NCBI GenBank assembly: GCA_045538555.1
Contig: JAZSRP010000038.1
Coordinates: forward strand, 1 to 46,061
From: Coliplasma sp045538555
Lineage (GTDB): Bacteria > Bacillota > Clostridia > Oscillospirales > CAG-382
Direction: 5' to 3'
DNA length: 46,061 bases
How positions within the stretch are numbered: position 1 is the first letter of the stretch; the number at the start of each line of letters is the position of its first letter. Below, one piece after another: positions 15,273-24,684 of this stretch. The notes beneath the pieces are model-generated. The model was given only the letters and a program-made list of their open reading frames with translations, did not search any database and was not told the DNA's origin. The position numbers and the translations under genes are program-made.

Positions 15273-16328
15273 ATGAAACAATACAACATTGCCATCATTG
15301 GTCAGGGCAGAAGCGGTAGAGATATTCACGGTCTCCACCTGAAAAAGGATACGGAGCGGTTTAGAGTTGTTGCCGTTGTTGACACCATGCCCATCCGCCG
15401 TCAGCGCGCAGCAGAGGAATACGGATGCGACGTGTATGAGGATTATAGATCACTGCTGACCCGTGATGATATTGACTTTGTGGTCAATTCCACTCCAAGC
15501 GATCTTCACTTTTCTGTCACAAAGGACCTGTTGACCCACGGATTCAACGTTCTTTGTGAAAAACCTTTTGTTCCCACTGTTGAGGAATGCGACATTCTTG
15601 TATCTCTTGCACAGGAAAAGGGATGCCATCTGCTGGTGTTTCAGCAGAGCAGGTTTGCCCATTATTTTGAAAAAGTAAAAGAAGTCATTGCCTCGGGTGA
15701 GCTGGGCAGGATCGTACATATCGGTATTCAGTTCAACGGATATGCAAGACGCTGGGACTGGCAGTGCTGCCTGTCAAAAAACGGCGGAAATCTTGCCAAT
15801 ACAGGCCCTCATCCTCTGGATCAGGCGCTCAATCTTTTGGATTATTACGACGGGATGCCTCAGGTGTTCTGCCACATGGACAGATGCAACACCTTTGGAG
15901 ATGCAGAGGACTACGTAAAGCTGGTGCTCAAAGCTCCTGACAGACCTATCATCGATCTTGATATTTCCTCTTGTGACGCCTACCCCTCTTATACCTACAA
16001 GGTGGAGGGAACCAGAGGCACTCTCAAGGGAAGCATGGCGCACATTGACTGGAAATTTTTTAAAGAAGAAGAGGCGCCTGAGCAAAAGCTCATTACTGAG
16101 CCGCTCACTATGGGAGAGGAAAAATTTCCGGCGTACTGCTCCGAGCAGCTCACTTGGTATGAGAAATCTTGGGAGGGAGACCCTCAGGCACCGTTTATTG
16201 CTGCTGTTCAGACATACTATGATCAGGTTTATCAGCTTTTGGAGACAGGCAGAGAGCACGATATCAAGCTCAACCAGGTTCGTCAACAGCTTGCCATCAT
16301 CAGAGAGGCACACCGGCAGAATTTCTGA
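15273..16328 (+). CDS. Gfo/Idh/MocA-family NAD(P)-dependent oxidoreductase
   Basis: The 351-residue protein has an N-terminal Rossmann fold (IAIIGQGRSGRDIHG at about 6-20), the family motif CEKP (95-98) and the C-terminal alpha/beta substrate domain with NTGPHPLDQALNLLDYY. The family oxidises or reduces sugars, inositols and related polyols; the substrate is not determinable. The N-terminal GQGRSG deviates slightly from the usual GxGxxG/A in its spacing residues. It is monocistronic between its own promoter and terminator, with AGGAGG upstream of the ATG. Confidence 0.92.
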   Translation: MKQYNIAIIGQGRSGRDIHGLHLKKDTERFRVVAVVDTMPIRRQRAAEEYGCDVYEDYRSLLTRDDIDFVVNSTPSDLHFSVTKDLLTHGFNVLCEKPFVPTVEECDILVSLAQEKGCHLLVFQQSRFAHYFEKVKEVIASGELGRIVHIGIQFNGYARRWDWQCCLSKNGGNLANTGPHPLDQALNLLDYYDGMPQVFCHMDRCNTFGDAEDYVKLVLKAPDRPIIDLDISSCDAYPSYTYKVEGTRGTLKGSMAHIDWKFFKEEEAPEQKLITEPLTMGEEKFPAYCSEQLTWYEKSWEGDPQAPFIAAVQTYYDQVYQLLETGREHDIKLNQVRQQLAIIREAHRQNF

Positions 16329-16344
16329 AACCAGATTTTTCAAT

Positions 16345-16376
16345 AAAAAAGTCCGTTTTTTCAAACGGACTTTTTT
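16345..16376. terminator. bidirectional terminator
   Basis: GTCCGTTT (16351-16358) pairs with AAACGGAC (16363-16370), flanked by A6 and T6. It serves the oxidoreductase gene and the convergent large secreted protein gene. Confidence 0.9.
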
Positions 16377-16391
16377 GTTTGTGTTTTTTGT

Positions 16392-19300
16392 TTATCCGAT
16401 GACATAAGAACCCAAAACATGGCGTTTGATCTTTGCGTAGTCAGAGGTGTCAATGACGCCGTTGTCGTTGAGATCTGCAGCAACCACCTGCTCTTCAGTG
16501 GGACTGTATGTGCCCAGAACGGCTCTTTTTGCCATAATATAGTCGGGGGTGTCAATGGTGTTGTTTCCGTTGACGTCACCCTTGATTACATCAGGGATGT
16601 ATTCGGATTTGTGTACGTATACTGCGGCAAAGGTAACGGGTCCGGTGATATGCTCAACGTCGCCGTCCCATCCCACAAATACGTAGTCGTCTCTGGTGGG
16701 ATTTTTTGGTTGGGGAGCAGAGAGGCCGTGCTCTACTCCAACAACGCTGAGTATTTTTCCGTCATGGTCTGTAAAAACGACGGTGTGAATGTGTGCTGTG
16801 TAGCTTGCATAAAGGAAGAGGTCGGACGTAACGGCTGAGTCTATGTCAAATCCGAGGCAGAGCTCAGGATCAAGATACAGATCCTCAAAATCGTGGCCCT
16901 CCACTTGAGGAATCTGATCGATTGAGATCTTTTTGCCGTTTTCGATCAGCAAAACAGTGGGTTTTTCGCTGTCGTCATTTTCCGTAACGGAAATATAAAC
17001 CAGACAGTAAACGGGATTGTCTGCGGTGTTGATGGCATAATATTCCGCCACCTCTTCGCTGTCGTCTCTGCCTTGGGATGAGGCGTACATACGCAGTATG
17101 CAGGAGCTTGTCAGCTCAATGGGGGAGCTATAGATCAAAGCGGTGTCTGACGTTTTTGGATCGCTTCCGTCAAGAGTATAGCGGATGACCGCATCCTCGG
17201 TATCGCAGGAGAGAGAAAGGATCTGATTTTGTGTATACGTTCCTGTAGCAACGTCTGCAACAGGGTTTTCGGTCGCTTCTGCAAAGCTGATGTCGGGATA
17301 GAGCAACAGATCCTCGCTTGCCACGGTAGAGTCAAGCGGTTTTCCGGTGTAAGCGTTTATCCACCCGTGGAAAGTATAATTGTCTGTATCCTCCATGCCC
17401 TCAACCTTTGAAAAGTCAATATAAGAGCCATGCTCTGCCTCGTATTGGTCTGCCACCTCACAGGACTGTATAAAGTCCAGAACGTCGGTCTCGGGAACAG
17501 GTGCGTCAAGTGGGATATTTACAAACCCCACCTGATACTTGATGGGAGTGCTTCTGGTGACCACCGCCATATGTCCCGTCACCGTTTTGCCGGCAGAGTT
17601 GAACTCGTCAATGGTGAGATATCCGTCTCCGTCCTGAACAACCCATTCGGTGACGTATCCTTCCTTGCCTTGAGCAATTCCGTTGGGCAGCAGCTTTGAA
17701 CCGTAGGAATAAATCATGAGCTCAACCTGCTGAGTTTCCCAGTTGACGTACGCAACAACGCATTCCACCGTCTCACTCTCAGGAAAAACGTTCATGTCGC
17801 TGCGGACATTGACAACGGATTCGGACCAGTTTGTAAACCTGCTTCCATTGGGAACGTTCAGCATTTTTTTGTCGGGGAGAGCGGCGTTTTGCCCATGAGT
17901 TACAACCTGCTCGGATATAATGGTGGTTCTGTCAAAATCGTAAAACTTGACAGTGTATTGAGGGAGGGGCGAAAGAATTTTTCCGATCTCAATGGCGGTT
18001 TCCTGACCCGAAACCACACACGCAACCGTAAAATCACCGGTCTGCACCGTGGGTGCTTCACGCAGGACAGCGTTTTTGATGCTGATCTTTCCGTCGGCAG
18101 ACACGGCTGCAGTGCCTACGTACTCGGTGTTGGAATTGGATGCCTCTTTGTTTTTGTAGACCCAGACGGTTGCGGTTTTTCCTGCAAATTCCTTGCTGAC
18201 CGTGCCCTCGAGATCATATATCCTGTCGGAATGCGCATCAGGTTCTTTTATTTGGCTGTTGTCAAACTTTGAATCGATGTTGTAGCTGTATCGGTATCTG
18301 AAGATCTTTTCTCCCGGTTCGGTTTTGTATTCCACGTTTTCTGCTCCAAGCATTGCCAGCTTGACTGCAAGCTCCACGGATGAGCAGTCATATTGGGTCC
18401 AGCTGCCGTAAGGGGAGAAATAATCATATACCTTGTCATAGAGGGTGTATGTCTGCTTGTAGACCTTTGTGGTGGCAGAGTTGGTAGCGCTCATGGGCAT
18501 CCACCAGTATGTGTCCTTGCAGATTGATGTGTTTTTGTATTTGTATGCATTTGCCGATGCGGTAAACGGTATCGGCGTGGTGCTGTAAAATGCGTGGAAT
18601 GTATCGTAGGTGGATGTCTTGTCACTGGAAATTTTTCTGTTGATGGCCCCTACGTTGTCACCTCTGCACCAGTGGTAATAAATGTATCCTTGAAGCTTGG
18701 TGGAGTCAATAACCAGCTTTTGGGTTGTGGTTTCATAAGCGGTTTTTGGAGTGACGTTGTACTGCTTGTAGAGCGAGTGGGAGGTGTTGAATCCCGAACG
18801 CCATTTGTCTGCATAGCTGACGGATCCGGTGGAGTTGGCAACAAGTGTATAGTCGCCTCTGGTATAACCGTCAATTGAGGTTTGCTTTGAGGTAATCTTT
18901 GTCTGGTATCTGAAAAATTTCTTTTCTTGGGATACTTTTCCTGTGTCCTCGATCTCCACCGTCAGCTCGTCGGTGGAGGTGACGGGACACTCGCCGGTAA
19001 ATTCTATCCATTCCGACCACTCGGTAGTAATGGTGGTGTTGTCTATATCAGTGGAAACGGGCTTTGCCAGCTGACCGAGCGTCTCGTATGCTCCGATAAC
19101 GTAGACCTCCACAATGGGAGCAAGATCGTTGTAGAGCACCGTGACGGTGTTGGTGTATTTTTTTGATGCCTGAATGGTAAAACCGGCGGATTCCGCTTTG
19201 GTCAGCATGGTGCCGTCATTGGATTTCAGCACCACCACGATTCTGCCGTCAATGGTTTTTTCTACCTTGTTGGAAACAGTGACGGTGACGTCATATCCAT

Positions 19301-21152
19301 GCTCGGTGGCGCTTCTTTGAGTAGAATCCACCGTGACAAGCGCCGCATTTTCGGTGTCTGCCCATTTGAAAACCGCGGTGACTGTCATGTCGGATTGAAC
19401 ATTGTCCAGCGGCTTGTCCCAACCCACAAATGCGTATCCGATGGGGGCGGAAATAACCGGAGGAACCACAGTGTCGCCAAATTTTACGGTCTGCTGACTC
19501 ACAAAGTTTTCTTCACCGTCAATGCGAGTCCGGAATTTTATAGTATAAGAGTTGACGTCATAAACCGCATTGACGGTTATATCCTCTGTTACGTCGCAAA
19601 ATTCTCTGTCCCATTTTGAAAAGGTGTGTCCCTTTTGCTGGGGATTTTTTGGCGCGTCAGCATCGTGACCGTAGGGAACGTTTATCACTGCAATATTTTG
19701 GTTGCTGATGGGATCAAAGAATGTGACGGTAACATCGGGATGAACGGTGATCACTGCACTTCCGCCCGGGGTGGTTCCTGCAGTGTTGACGGAGAATATC
19801 TGCAGGGTGTAGCTTCCCGCTGATTTGAATCCGTCAAGAACAGCGGTGAGCCCCGCCACGTTGTTTTTTGTCTGTACGGTGTTTCCTTTGCTGTCTTTTA
19901 CAATAATATTGTATTTTTGTGCGCCCTTGGCCTCCTGCCAGGAGATCTTTACCTGATCTCCCACAGCAATGTCCGTGTATCCGCTGTCGACGGTGACGGA
20001 TGTGCTTGAGGGAAGACTGTTTGCAGTAGTAAATTTGAAAATACCCGAGGTGTAGTTCTTTCCCTCGATTTTTACAATAACCTTGTAAAAATACGTGGTG
20101 TTGGGCTTGAGGGCAGCGCCTTTGAATTTTGTTATATAAAAGCTCTCTGTCTTTGCGGTCTTGTATCCGCCGTAGTTTATGGCGCGTACGGTCTCGGTGT
20201 TGGCGTTTGCTTTTGAAACGTCGCTTTGGGAGGTACCGATGCAGTAGCTCCATTGCTGAACATTGTATGCGGAAACGTTGAGAGCCGCCGTGATCTTTGC
20301 CCCTGCGTTTGTTATGTTGGAGGAGGAGACGGAGGAAACGCTGTAATTGGTGCCGGTTCCTGTTGAGAGGGCTTTGCAGGTAATGGGAATATACCCGTTG
20401 TCAAAAGCCAGCTTGTAGCTCATAACGTCCAAAACGTCCCAAGTGGAGTTGTGCTTGCTGTTGGATACCGAGCCGGAGTGGTCGGTGGTCTTTTTTGTGG
20501 AGGGGTTGTAGGTATATCCCGCTCCGGTCTGTTCAATAACAGTAATCTTTTTGTTCTTTTTGTCAACGCTGACCACCATTTTTACGTGGCCGTCTCTCAA
20601 AATGGCGTCACCTGCCTGCAAGCAGTCATAGGCGGCATAGATGACCTTGCTGCCGTTTTTTGTACAGGTATTTTTGCAGGTGGATCCGTAGGAATAATTT
20701 CCGACGCTGATGATGCTGTCGGTGGAGGAATACCACGGTCTCATGGATTTTGTGTTGAGGTTTCCCTTGACGTTTTTGTCAATGGTTGCCCAAGAAGAAG
20801 AAACCGATGATGAGCAGTCGTTTCTGCCTATGCATTTTGAAATGGTGTTGTTGCTGGCAGACATTGCGGACACAAATTTTTCGTAGTTCAAAACCTTGTA
20901 GTTGCATTTTCCGCAGCCCCAGCAATAGGGGATACCGTAATAGGTATTTCCTTTTACAAAGGAATACGAACCTCTTCCCCCTGTTGTAAAGCTGGCAGTA
21001 GCGGTCCATTTTACGGATGCCATTTTGAACATATAATCAACAGCTGCCTGCCTCAGCTCGGCAACGGAAGCCGCTGACGTCTGCAGAACGCCAAAGGGAA
21101 TTACTGCCCACATCAGAAACAGTGCAAGCAAAAAAGAAACAAATCTTTTCAT
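16392..21152 (-). CDS. very large secreted NlpC-like multidomain protein with dockerin
   Basis: This 1586-residue exported protein starts with a signal peptide (1-27, ending TSAAS). A papain-fold NlpC/P60-like region follows, with Cys113 in GRNDCSSSVSSSW and His189 in AILRDGHVKMVV, suggesting peptidoglycan or amide hydrolysis. Next come fibronectin-III-like segments (about 275-470), InlB/beta-grasp-like repeats (about 470-600, e.g. YGHDADAPKNPQQKGHTFSKW), long unassigned beta-rich regions, a chitobiase C-terminal-like domain (about 1295-1378, YTLDGSDPKTSD) and a type I dockerin (about 1523-1586) with two Ca2+ loops. The ATG at 21150-21152 is chosen because GGAGG lies at 21157-21161; a start at 21269 would add 39 residues without a signal-peptide logic. 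Confidence 0.85.
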   Translation of the reverse strand: MKRFVSFLLALFLMWAVIPFGVLQTSAASVAELRQAAVDYMFKMASVKWTATASFTTGGRGSYSFVKGNTYYGIPYCWGCGKCNYKVLNYEKFVSAMSASNNTISKCIGRNDCSSSVSSSWATIDKNVKGNLNTKSMRPWYSSTDSIISVGNYSYGSTCKNTCTKNGSKVIYAAYDCLQAGDAILRDGHVKMVVSVDKKNKKITVIEQTGAGYTYNPSTKKTTDHSGSVSNSKHNSTWDVLDVMSYKLAFDNGYIPITCKALSTGTGTNYSVSSVSSSNITNAGAKITAALNVSAYNVQQWSYCIGTSQSDVSKANANTETVRAINYGGYKTAKTESFYITKFKGAALKPNTTYFYKVIVKIEGKNYTSGIFKFTTANSLPSSTSVTVDSGYTDIAVGDQVKISWQEAKGAQKYNIIVKDSKGNTVQTKNNVAGLTAVLDGFKSAGSYTLQIFSVNTAGTTPGGSAVITVHPDVTVTFFDPISNQNIAVINVPYGHDADAPKNPQQKGHTFSKWDREFCDVTEDITVNAVYDVNSYTIKFRTRIDGEENFVSQQTVKFGDTVVPPVISAPIGYAFVGWDKPLDNVQSDMTVTAVFKWADTENAALVTVDSTQRSATEHGYDVTVTVSNKVEKTIDGRIVVVLKSNDGTMLTKAESAGFTIQASKKYTNTVTVLYNDLAPIVEVYVIGAYETLGQLAKPVSTDIDNTTITTEWSEWIEFTGECPVTSTDELTVEIEDTGKVSQEKKFFRYQTKITSKQTSIDGYTRGDYTLVANSTGSVSYADKWRSGFNTSHSLYKQYNVTPKTAYETTTQKLVIDSTKLQGYIYYHWCRGDNVGAINRKISSDKTSTYDTFHAFYSTTPIPFTASANAYKYKNTSICKDTYWWMPMSATNSATTKVYKQTYTLYDKVYDYFSPYGSWTQYDCSSVELAVKLAMLGAENVEYKTEPGEKIFRYRYSYNIDSKFDNSQIKEPDAHSDRIYDLEGTVSKEFAGKTATVWVYKNKEASNSNTEYVGTAAVSADGKISIKNAVLREAPTVQTGDFTVACVVSGQETAIEIGKILSPLPQYTVKFYDFDRTTIISEQVVTHGQNAALPDKKMLNVPNGSRFTNWSESVVNVRSDMNVFPESETVECVVAYVNWETQQVELMIYSYGSKLLPNGIAQGKEGYVTEWVVQDGDGYLTIDEFNSAGKTVTGHMAVVTRSTPIKYQVGFVNIPLDAPVPETDVLDFIQSCEVADQYEAEHGSYIDFSKVEGMEDTDNYTFHGWINAYTGKPLDSTVASEDLLLYPDISFAEATENPVADVATGTYTQNQILSLSCDTEDAVIRYTLDGSDPKTSDTALIYSSPIELTSSCILRMYASSQGRDDSEEVAEYYAINTADNPVYCLVYISVTENDDSEKPTVLLIENGKKISIDQIPQVEGHDFEDLYLDPELCLGFDIDSAVTSDLFLYASYTAHIHTVVFTDHDGKILSVVGVEHGLSAPQPKNPTRDDYVFVGWDGDVEHITGPVTFAAVYVHKSEYIPDVIKGDVNGNNTIDTPDYIMAKRAVLGTYSPTEEQVVAADLNDNGVIDTSDYAKIKRHVLGSYVIG

Positions 21153-21264
21153 AAAATCCTCCAAAATAATTTTCACTTTAATTATAGCACAATAAAAATA
21201 CATTTCAAGCAAAATGCGGATCAAAAAAACCGGAATAACCGACACGTTGTGATTTTTTGCATGT

Positions 21265-21291
21265 AACACATAGCCCGATTTTGCATAAAAT
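21265..21291 (+). promoter_or_regulatory. possible mother-cell (sigma-K-like) promoter
   Basis: CATAAAAT (21284-21291) fits the CATAnnnT -10 word of sigma-E/sigma-K promoters, with an AACA (-35-like) 15 bases upstream. A sigma-A reading has poor spacing. The downstream gene belongs to a family I associate with spore formers, which is why this is listed; the evidence is weak. Confidence 0.25.
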
Positions 21292-21326
21292 AAAACAAAA
21301 ACAATTTTTCATGGGGAGCAACATCT

Positions 21327-22358
21327 ATGGATTATTTTGCCGGTGCAAACACTTATGGGGGCTTTTGTCATTTGTTTGACGGTCTGTTTCGGGAGATGGA
21401 CAGAGTATTTATCATCAAGGGCTCGTCCGGCTGCGGAAAATCCACTTTGATGAAAAAGCTGTGGGAATACGGAGAGACACAAGGGCAGCAGGGAGAAAAA
21501 ATATTTTGCTCCGCAGATACCCGATCTCTTGACGGAGTGATCTTTCCACACCTTTCCGTGGCGTTAGTTGACGGCACAGCGCCTCACGTTTTGGAGCCGA
21601 GGTATGTTGGGGTGAGAGACGTGACGGTGGATATGGGACGGTTTCTTGACAGAAAAAAGCTGATGAACAGCAGAGAAAAAATAATTGCGATTTCGGACAA
21701 AAAGAGCTCCTGCTTTTCCGGCGGGTATGCGGTTCTTGCTACAGCGGGAAGCGTGGAAAACGCTGTGCGGACAGACTGCAAAAAAGAGATGGATGCAGAA
21801 AAAATATACAGCCGATGCTCACGAATACTTGACAAAGCAGCACAGAAAAAAGGAACACAAAAAAAGATATTTGCTTCTGCTTTTACAAAAGACGGCGTGG
21901 TGACGCTTCCGGTGTTTGGCAGAGTGGAGAGGGTGTTTTTTGCGGATGACCGTCACTTTTTTGCAAAAGAATTTTTGCTGGCTCTCTCCCGCATGGCATA
22001 TGAACGAGGAAGTGAGTGTGTTGTTGCATTGAGTCCCCTCGATGCGTCGGATGTTGAAGCGCTGTTTTTTCCTCACACGGGCACTCTTGTGAGTACTCGC
22101 GGTGTGAGACCTTTTGTTGAGGCAGCGGAGGAAAAAAGCATTTCGTACAACGGTTTTTTCGGTGCGGGTATAAAAAGCATGCGCCTGCGTGAAAAAACCG
22201 TTTCAAAGTTGATCCCGCTTCTTCTGTCGGAGGCGGCAGATCGGCTGGGAGAGGCAGCGGAATTTCATTCGGAGCTGGAAAAAATTTATGTCGACTCTGC
22301 AAATTTTGACGGTATAAACAGTGTACTTGAGGAGTTGAAGAAAGAGATATTTTTGTAA
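21327..22358 (+). CDS. P-loop ATPase of the PRK06851 type
   Basis: The 343-residue protein has a clear Walker A, GSSGCGKST (32-40), near its N-terminus after YFAGANTYGGF. Only one canonical P-loop is seen; the second half (from about 195, TLPVFGRVERVFF) resembles a degenerate repeat of the fold, as in the two-domain family PRK06851 found in Firmicutes. No biochemical function is established to my knowledge. It has GGGGAG before the ATG and is followed after 48 bases by a small membrane protein gene. Confidence 0.75.
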   Translation: MDYFAGANTYGGFCHLFDGLFREMDRVFIIKGSSGCGKSTLMKKLWEYGETQGQQGEKIFCSADTRSLDGVIFPHLSVALVDGTAPHVLEPRYVGVRDVTVDMGRFLDRKKLMNSREKIIAISDKKSSCFSGGYAVLATAGSVENAVRTDCKKEMDAEKIYSRCSRILDKAAQKKGTQKKIFASAFTKDGVVTLPVFGRVERVFFADDRHFFAKEFLLALSRMAYERGSECVVALSPLDASDVEALFFPHTGTLVSTRGVRPFVEAAEEKSISYNGFFGAGIKSMRLREKTVSKLIPLLLSEAADRLGEAAEFHSELEKIYVDSANFDGINSVLEELKKEIFL

Positions 22359-22406
22359 TATCTTCTTCAAAAAAGCATATATATCCAATGAAAGGATAGG
22401 ATATAT

Positions 22407-22838
22407 ATGCAAAACAAGAAAAACAATCAAAAAAACAAGCCGACAGGAATTCAAAAAGCGGCTTTTGCCGGAGGGCTGCTGGGTATATTTGTTTCAGTTG
22501 CCCTCTGCCTGTTGCTTTCGCTTGCGCTGTCCGCTATGCCCGGCTTTGTAAGCGTTTTGCCTGCCGCAGGTGCGCTGTGCGTGTGCGGCGGCGGTTTTTG
22601 CGGTGCATTTGCGGCCGGCAGAGGATATGAAAAAAACGGTTTTTTGGCGGGAGTGCTGGCGGGTGCGGTCTTTTTGTTACCCGTGGCGGTATGTGTGCTG
22701 TTTTTTTGCGGCAGCGGAGAAAACGTGAATATCTGGAGCCCGTTGGGGCTTTTTGCCGGAGTTTTGACCGGAGCAATAGCCGGCTCCGTAAAAAAAGAGA
22801 GCAGAAAAACCCGTATGAAAAAGCTGATGAAGCGGTGA
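22407..22838 (+). CDS. TIGR04086-like small membrane protein
   Basis: The 143-residue protein has a basic N-terminus (MQNKKNNQKNKPTG), four hydrophobic spans rich in Gly/Ala/Leu (about 20-42, 48-68, 78-100 and 108-126) and a lysine/arginine-rich C-terminus. This four-span layout with GAFAAGRGYEKNGFLAG between spans matches the TIGR04086 family of Clostridia membrane proteins, whose function is unknown. Assignment is from layout and motif memory only. An AAAGGATAGG ribosome site precedes it. Confidence 0.65.
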   Translation: MQNKKNNQKNKPTGIQKAAFAGGLLGIFVSVALCLLLSLALSAMPGFVSVLPAAGALCVCGGGFCGAFAAGRGYEKNGFLAGVLAGAVFLLPVAVCVLFFCGSGENVNIWSPLGLFAGVLTGAIAGSVKKESRKTRMKKLMKR

Positions 22839-22868
22839 CTGATTCCAAAAAAGGTTTTTTTGGCGCAC

Positions 22869-22897
22869 TTGATTTTTTGAATAAAAAATGATATAAT
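22869..22897 (+). promoter_or_regulatory. promoter of the DtxR/MntR-type regulator gene
   Basis: TTGATT (22869-22874) and TATAAT (22892-22897) are 17 bases apart, about 25 bases before the start codon. The short spacing to the ribosome binding site leaves almost no leader. Confidence 0.75.
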
Positions 22898-22922
22898 AGA
22901 ATAAAGAAAGGAAGTGAAAGTT

Positions 22923-23288
22923 ATGCGGCTTCAGGAATCGGGTGAAATGTATCTTGAAACCATATATATCCTTGCCAAAAAGCAGGGCAGCGTGCGAGCT
23001 GTGGAAATAGGGGAGTATATGGGTTTTTCAAAGCCCAGCGTTTCTCGTGCGGTAAAATTGCTGCGTGACGGCGGATACGTGTCTGTGCTTGAGGACGGCA
23101 GCCTTACTCTCACCGACGTGGGCAATGACACTGCCGAAAAAATATACGAGAGACATACGATCCTTACCAAATGGCTTCTCACTTTGGGTGTATCCGAGGA
23201 GGTTGCATCCGAGGATGCCTGCAGGATAGAGCACGTTATCAGCGATGATACCTTTGAGGCAATAAAAAATTACATATCCAAGCTTTGA
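22923..23288 (+). CDS. DtxR/MntR-family metal-dependent transcriptional regulator
   Basis: The 121-residue protein begins MRLQESGEMYLETIYIL and has a winged helix at about 5-65 (VRAVEIGEYMGFSKPSVSRA) followed by the dimerisation/metal-binding helices (YERHTILTKWLLTLGVS, then CRIEHVISDDTFEAI). The layout is that of MntR-type repressors without an SH3 domain, which control metal uptake genes in response to Mn2+ or Fe2+. The ATG at 22923 is chosen over a GTG at 22914 that lies inside the ribosome binding site. No metal transporter is adjacent (mgtE is 15 kb away). Confidence 0.9.
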   Translation: MRLQESGEMYLETIYILAKKQGSVRAVEIGEYMGFSKPSVSRAVKLLRDGGYVSVLEDGSLTLTDVGNDTAEKIYERHTILTKWLLTLGVSEEVASEDACRIEHVISDDTFEAIKNYISKL

Positions 23289-23296
23289 TGCAGTAT

Positions 23297-23325
23297 CCCC
23301 CGCTCTTTTGGCGGGGGGTTTTTTT
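23297..23325 (+). terminator. intrinsic terminator after the metal regulator gene
   Basis: CCCCCGC (23297-23303) pairs with GCGGGGG (23311-23317), followed by T7. Confidence 0.9.
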
Positions 23326-23467
23326 GAAAAAAGGTAAAAAATTTGTTTTTGTAAAAAAAATGGTATGCTATTTGGATTACATATTATTTTTTCAAATGCA
23401 CAAATTATACAGGACGGAAAAACCGTCATTGCGGGCAGAAAAACAAAAAGGAACGGAAAACCAAAAA

Positions 23468-24526
23468 ATGAAAAAAGGAATCAAGTCAATTCTTGCGGCG
23501 ATCACGGTTCTTGCGGTGGTTGCGGCGGTTGTGCTTCCCGTCGGGGTGTTGGCAAAAGAATCGGAGCTGTGTCTCATTCCCGGCGGAATGGCGTTTGGTG
23601 TAAAATTTTTTGCATCAGGTGCGCTGGTGGTGGGCACTGCGGGTGTCAGTACCGAGCAGGGGCTGGTTTTTCCCGCAAAGGATGCGGGGCTCAAACAAAA
23701 AGACGTGATCATCCGAGTGGGCGGACGTGAGTTCAAAAATGCCGAGGAGCTGATATCCACCGTGGCAGGCAGTGGCGGAAAACCCATCTCCATTGCTTTT
23801 TTGCGAAACGGGGAAGAAATGTCCGTCACCGTCACGCCCAAAAAGGATCTGGAAACAGGAGAGTACCGCATGGGTGTTCTGGTGCGTGATTCTACAGCGG
23901 GGATAGGAACGGTAACGTATATCGTTCCTGCCACCAAGGAATTTGGCGGCTTGGGACACGGAATATGCGAGTCGGAGACAGGCGCACTTTTTCCCTTGTC
24001 AAGGGGTGCGGTAGTTGACGTTGCCATCACCGACGTGGTAAAAAGCCAAAAAAATCAACCGGGTGAGCTGAGAGGTGCATTTGGAAAAGAAGCGGTGGGG
24101 GAGTTGTTTTCCAACACTGATGCGGGCGTGTTTGGCAGATACGTTTATCTGCCAAAAAATCTGCCTGACCCAATACCCGTGGGGTCAAAGAAAACCGTCA
24201 CCGAGGGAAGGGCAACGGTGCTGACCACGCTTTCGGGCGAGGGAGTAAAAGAGTATGAGATCCTGCTGGAGCGTATATACGACGGGTCGGGGGATACAAA
24301 AAACTTTTTGATCCGCGTGACAGACCCTGCGCTGCTGGAAAAAACAGGCGGTATAGTGCAGGGAATGTCGGGCTCTCCCATTATTCAGGACGGAAAGCTG
24401 GTGGGAGCAGTGACACACGTTTTGGTCAACGACCCTACGAGAGGTTACGGGATATTTATTGAAAATATGCTGAACAACTCCTATGAAGCGTGTGAAATCA
24501 ATGAGATTTTGCCTCTTGCAGCATAA
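23468..24526 (+). CDS. spoIVB: SpoIVB serine peptidase
   Basis: The 352-residue protein has an N-terminal membrane anchor (about 7-28), a PDZ domain (about 50-130, GLKQKDVIIRVGG) and the S55 peptidase domain. His164 (GGLGHGI), Asp286 (IRVTDPALL) and Ser301 (GMSGSPI) form the triad; the Asp-Ser spacing of 15 equals that of the B. subtilis enzyme. In B. subtilis, SpoIVB is secreted from the forespore and triggers pro-sigma-K processing. The ATG at 23468 is chosen because the following segment is a signal anchor; its ribosome site (AAAAAGGAAC) is rather far upstream. It is separated from spo0A by 11 kb, unlike in many relatives. Confidence 0.93.
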   Translation: MKKGIKSILAAITVLAVVAAVVLPVGVLAKESELCLIPGGMAFGVKFFASGALVVGTAGVSTEQGLVFPAKDAGLKQKDVIIRVGGREFKNAEELISTVAGSGGKPISIAFLRNGEEMSVTVTPKKDLETGEYRMGVLVRDSTAGIGTVTYIVPATKEFGGLGHGICESETGALFPLSRGAVVDVAITDVVKSQKNQPGELRGAFGKEAVGELFSNTDAGVFGRYVYLPKNLPDPIPVGSKKTVTEGRATVLTTLSGEGVKEYEILLERIYDGSGDTKNFLIRVTDPALLEKTGGIVQGMSGSPIIQDGKLVGAVTHVLVNDPTRGYGIFIENMLNNSYEACEINEILPLAA

Positions 24527-24535
24527 AGCGGTATG

Positions 24536-24563
24536 AAAAAGACGGTGTTTTGCACCGTCTTTT
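24536..24563 (+). terminator. intrinsic terminator of spoIVB
   Basis: AAAAGACGGTG pairs with CACCGTCTTTT around a TTTTG loop, directly after the spoIVB stop. Confidence 0.88.
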
Positions 24564-24649
24564 CAGTATTTTGGTAAGCTGTGTATTTTTGAACGGCAAA
24601 AACAGCAAAAGTGCAGCAAAAAGCTTTTTTGAAAGTTGAAAAAACAGAC

Positions 24650-24678
24650 TTGACATTTCCAAAGAAATGTGTTAGTAT
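24650..24678 (+). promoter_or_regulatory. promoter of the first T-box operon
   Basis: TTGACA (24650-24655) and TAGTAT (24673-24678) are 17 bases apart, placing the start near 24685, just before the T-box stem I. Confidence 0.7.
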
Positions 24679-24684
24679 GATAAA

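Noticed and set aside
23340..23467. Sigma-G/F promoter for spoIVB
   Set aside because: CATATTA at 23380 is -10-like, but no -35 match lies at the right distance.
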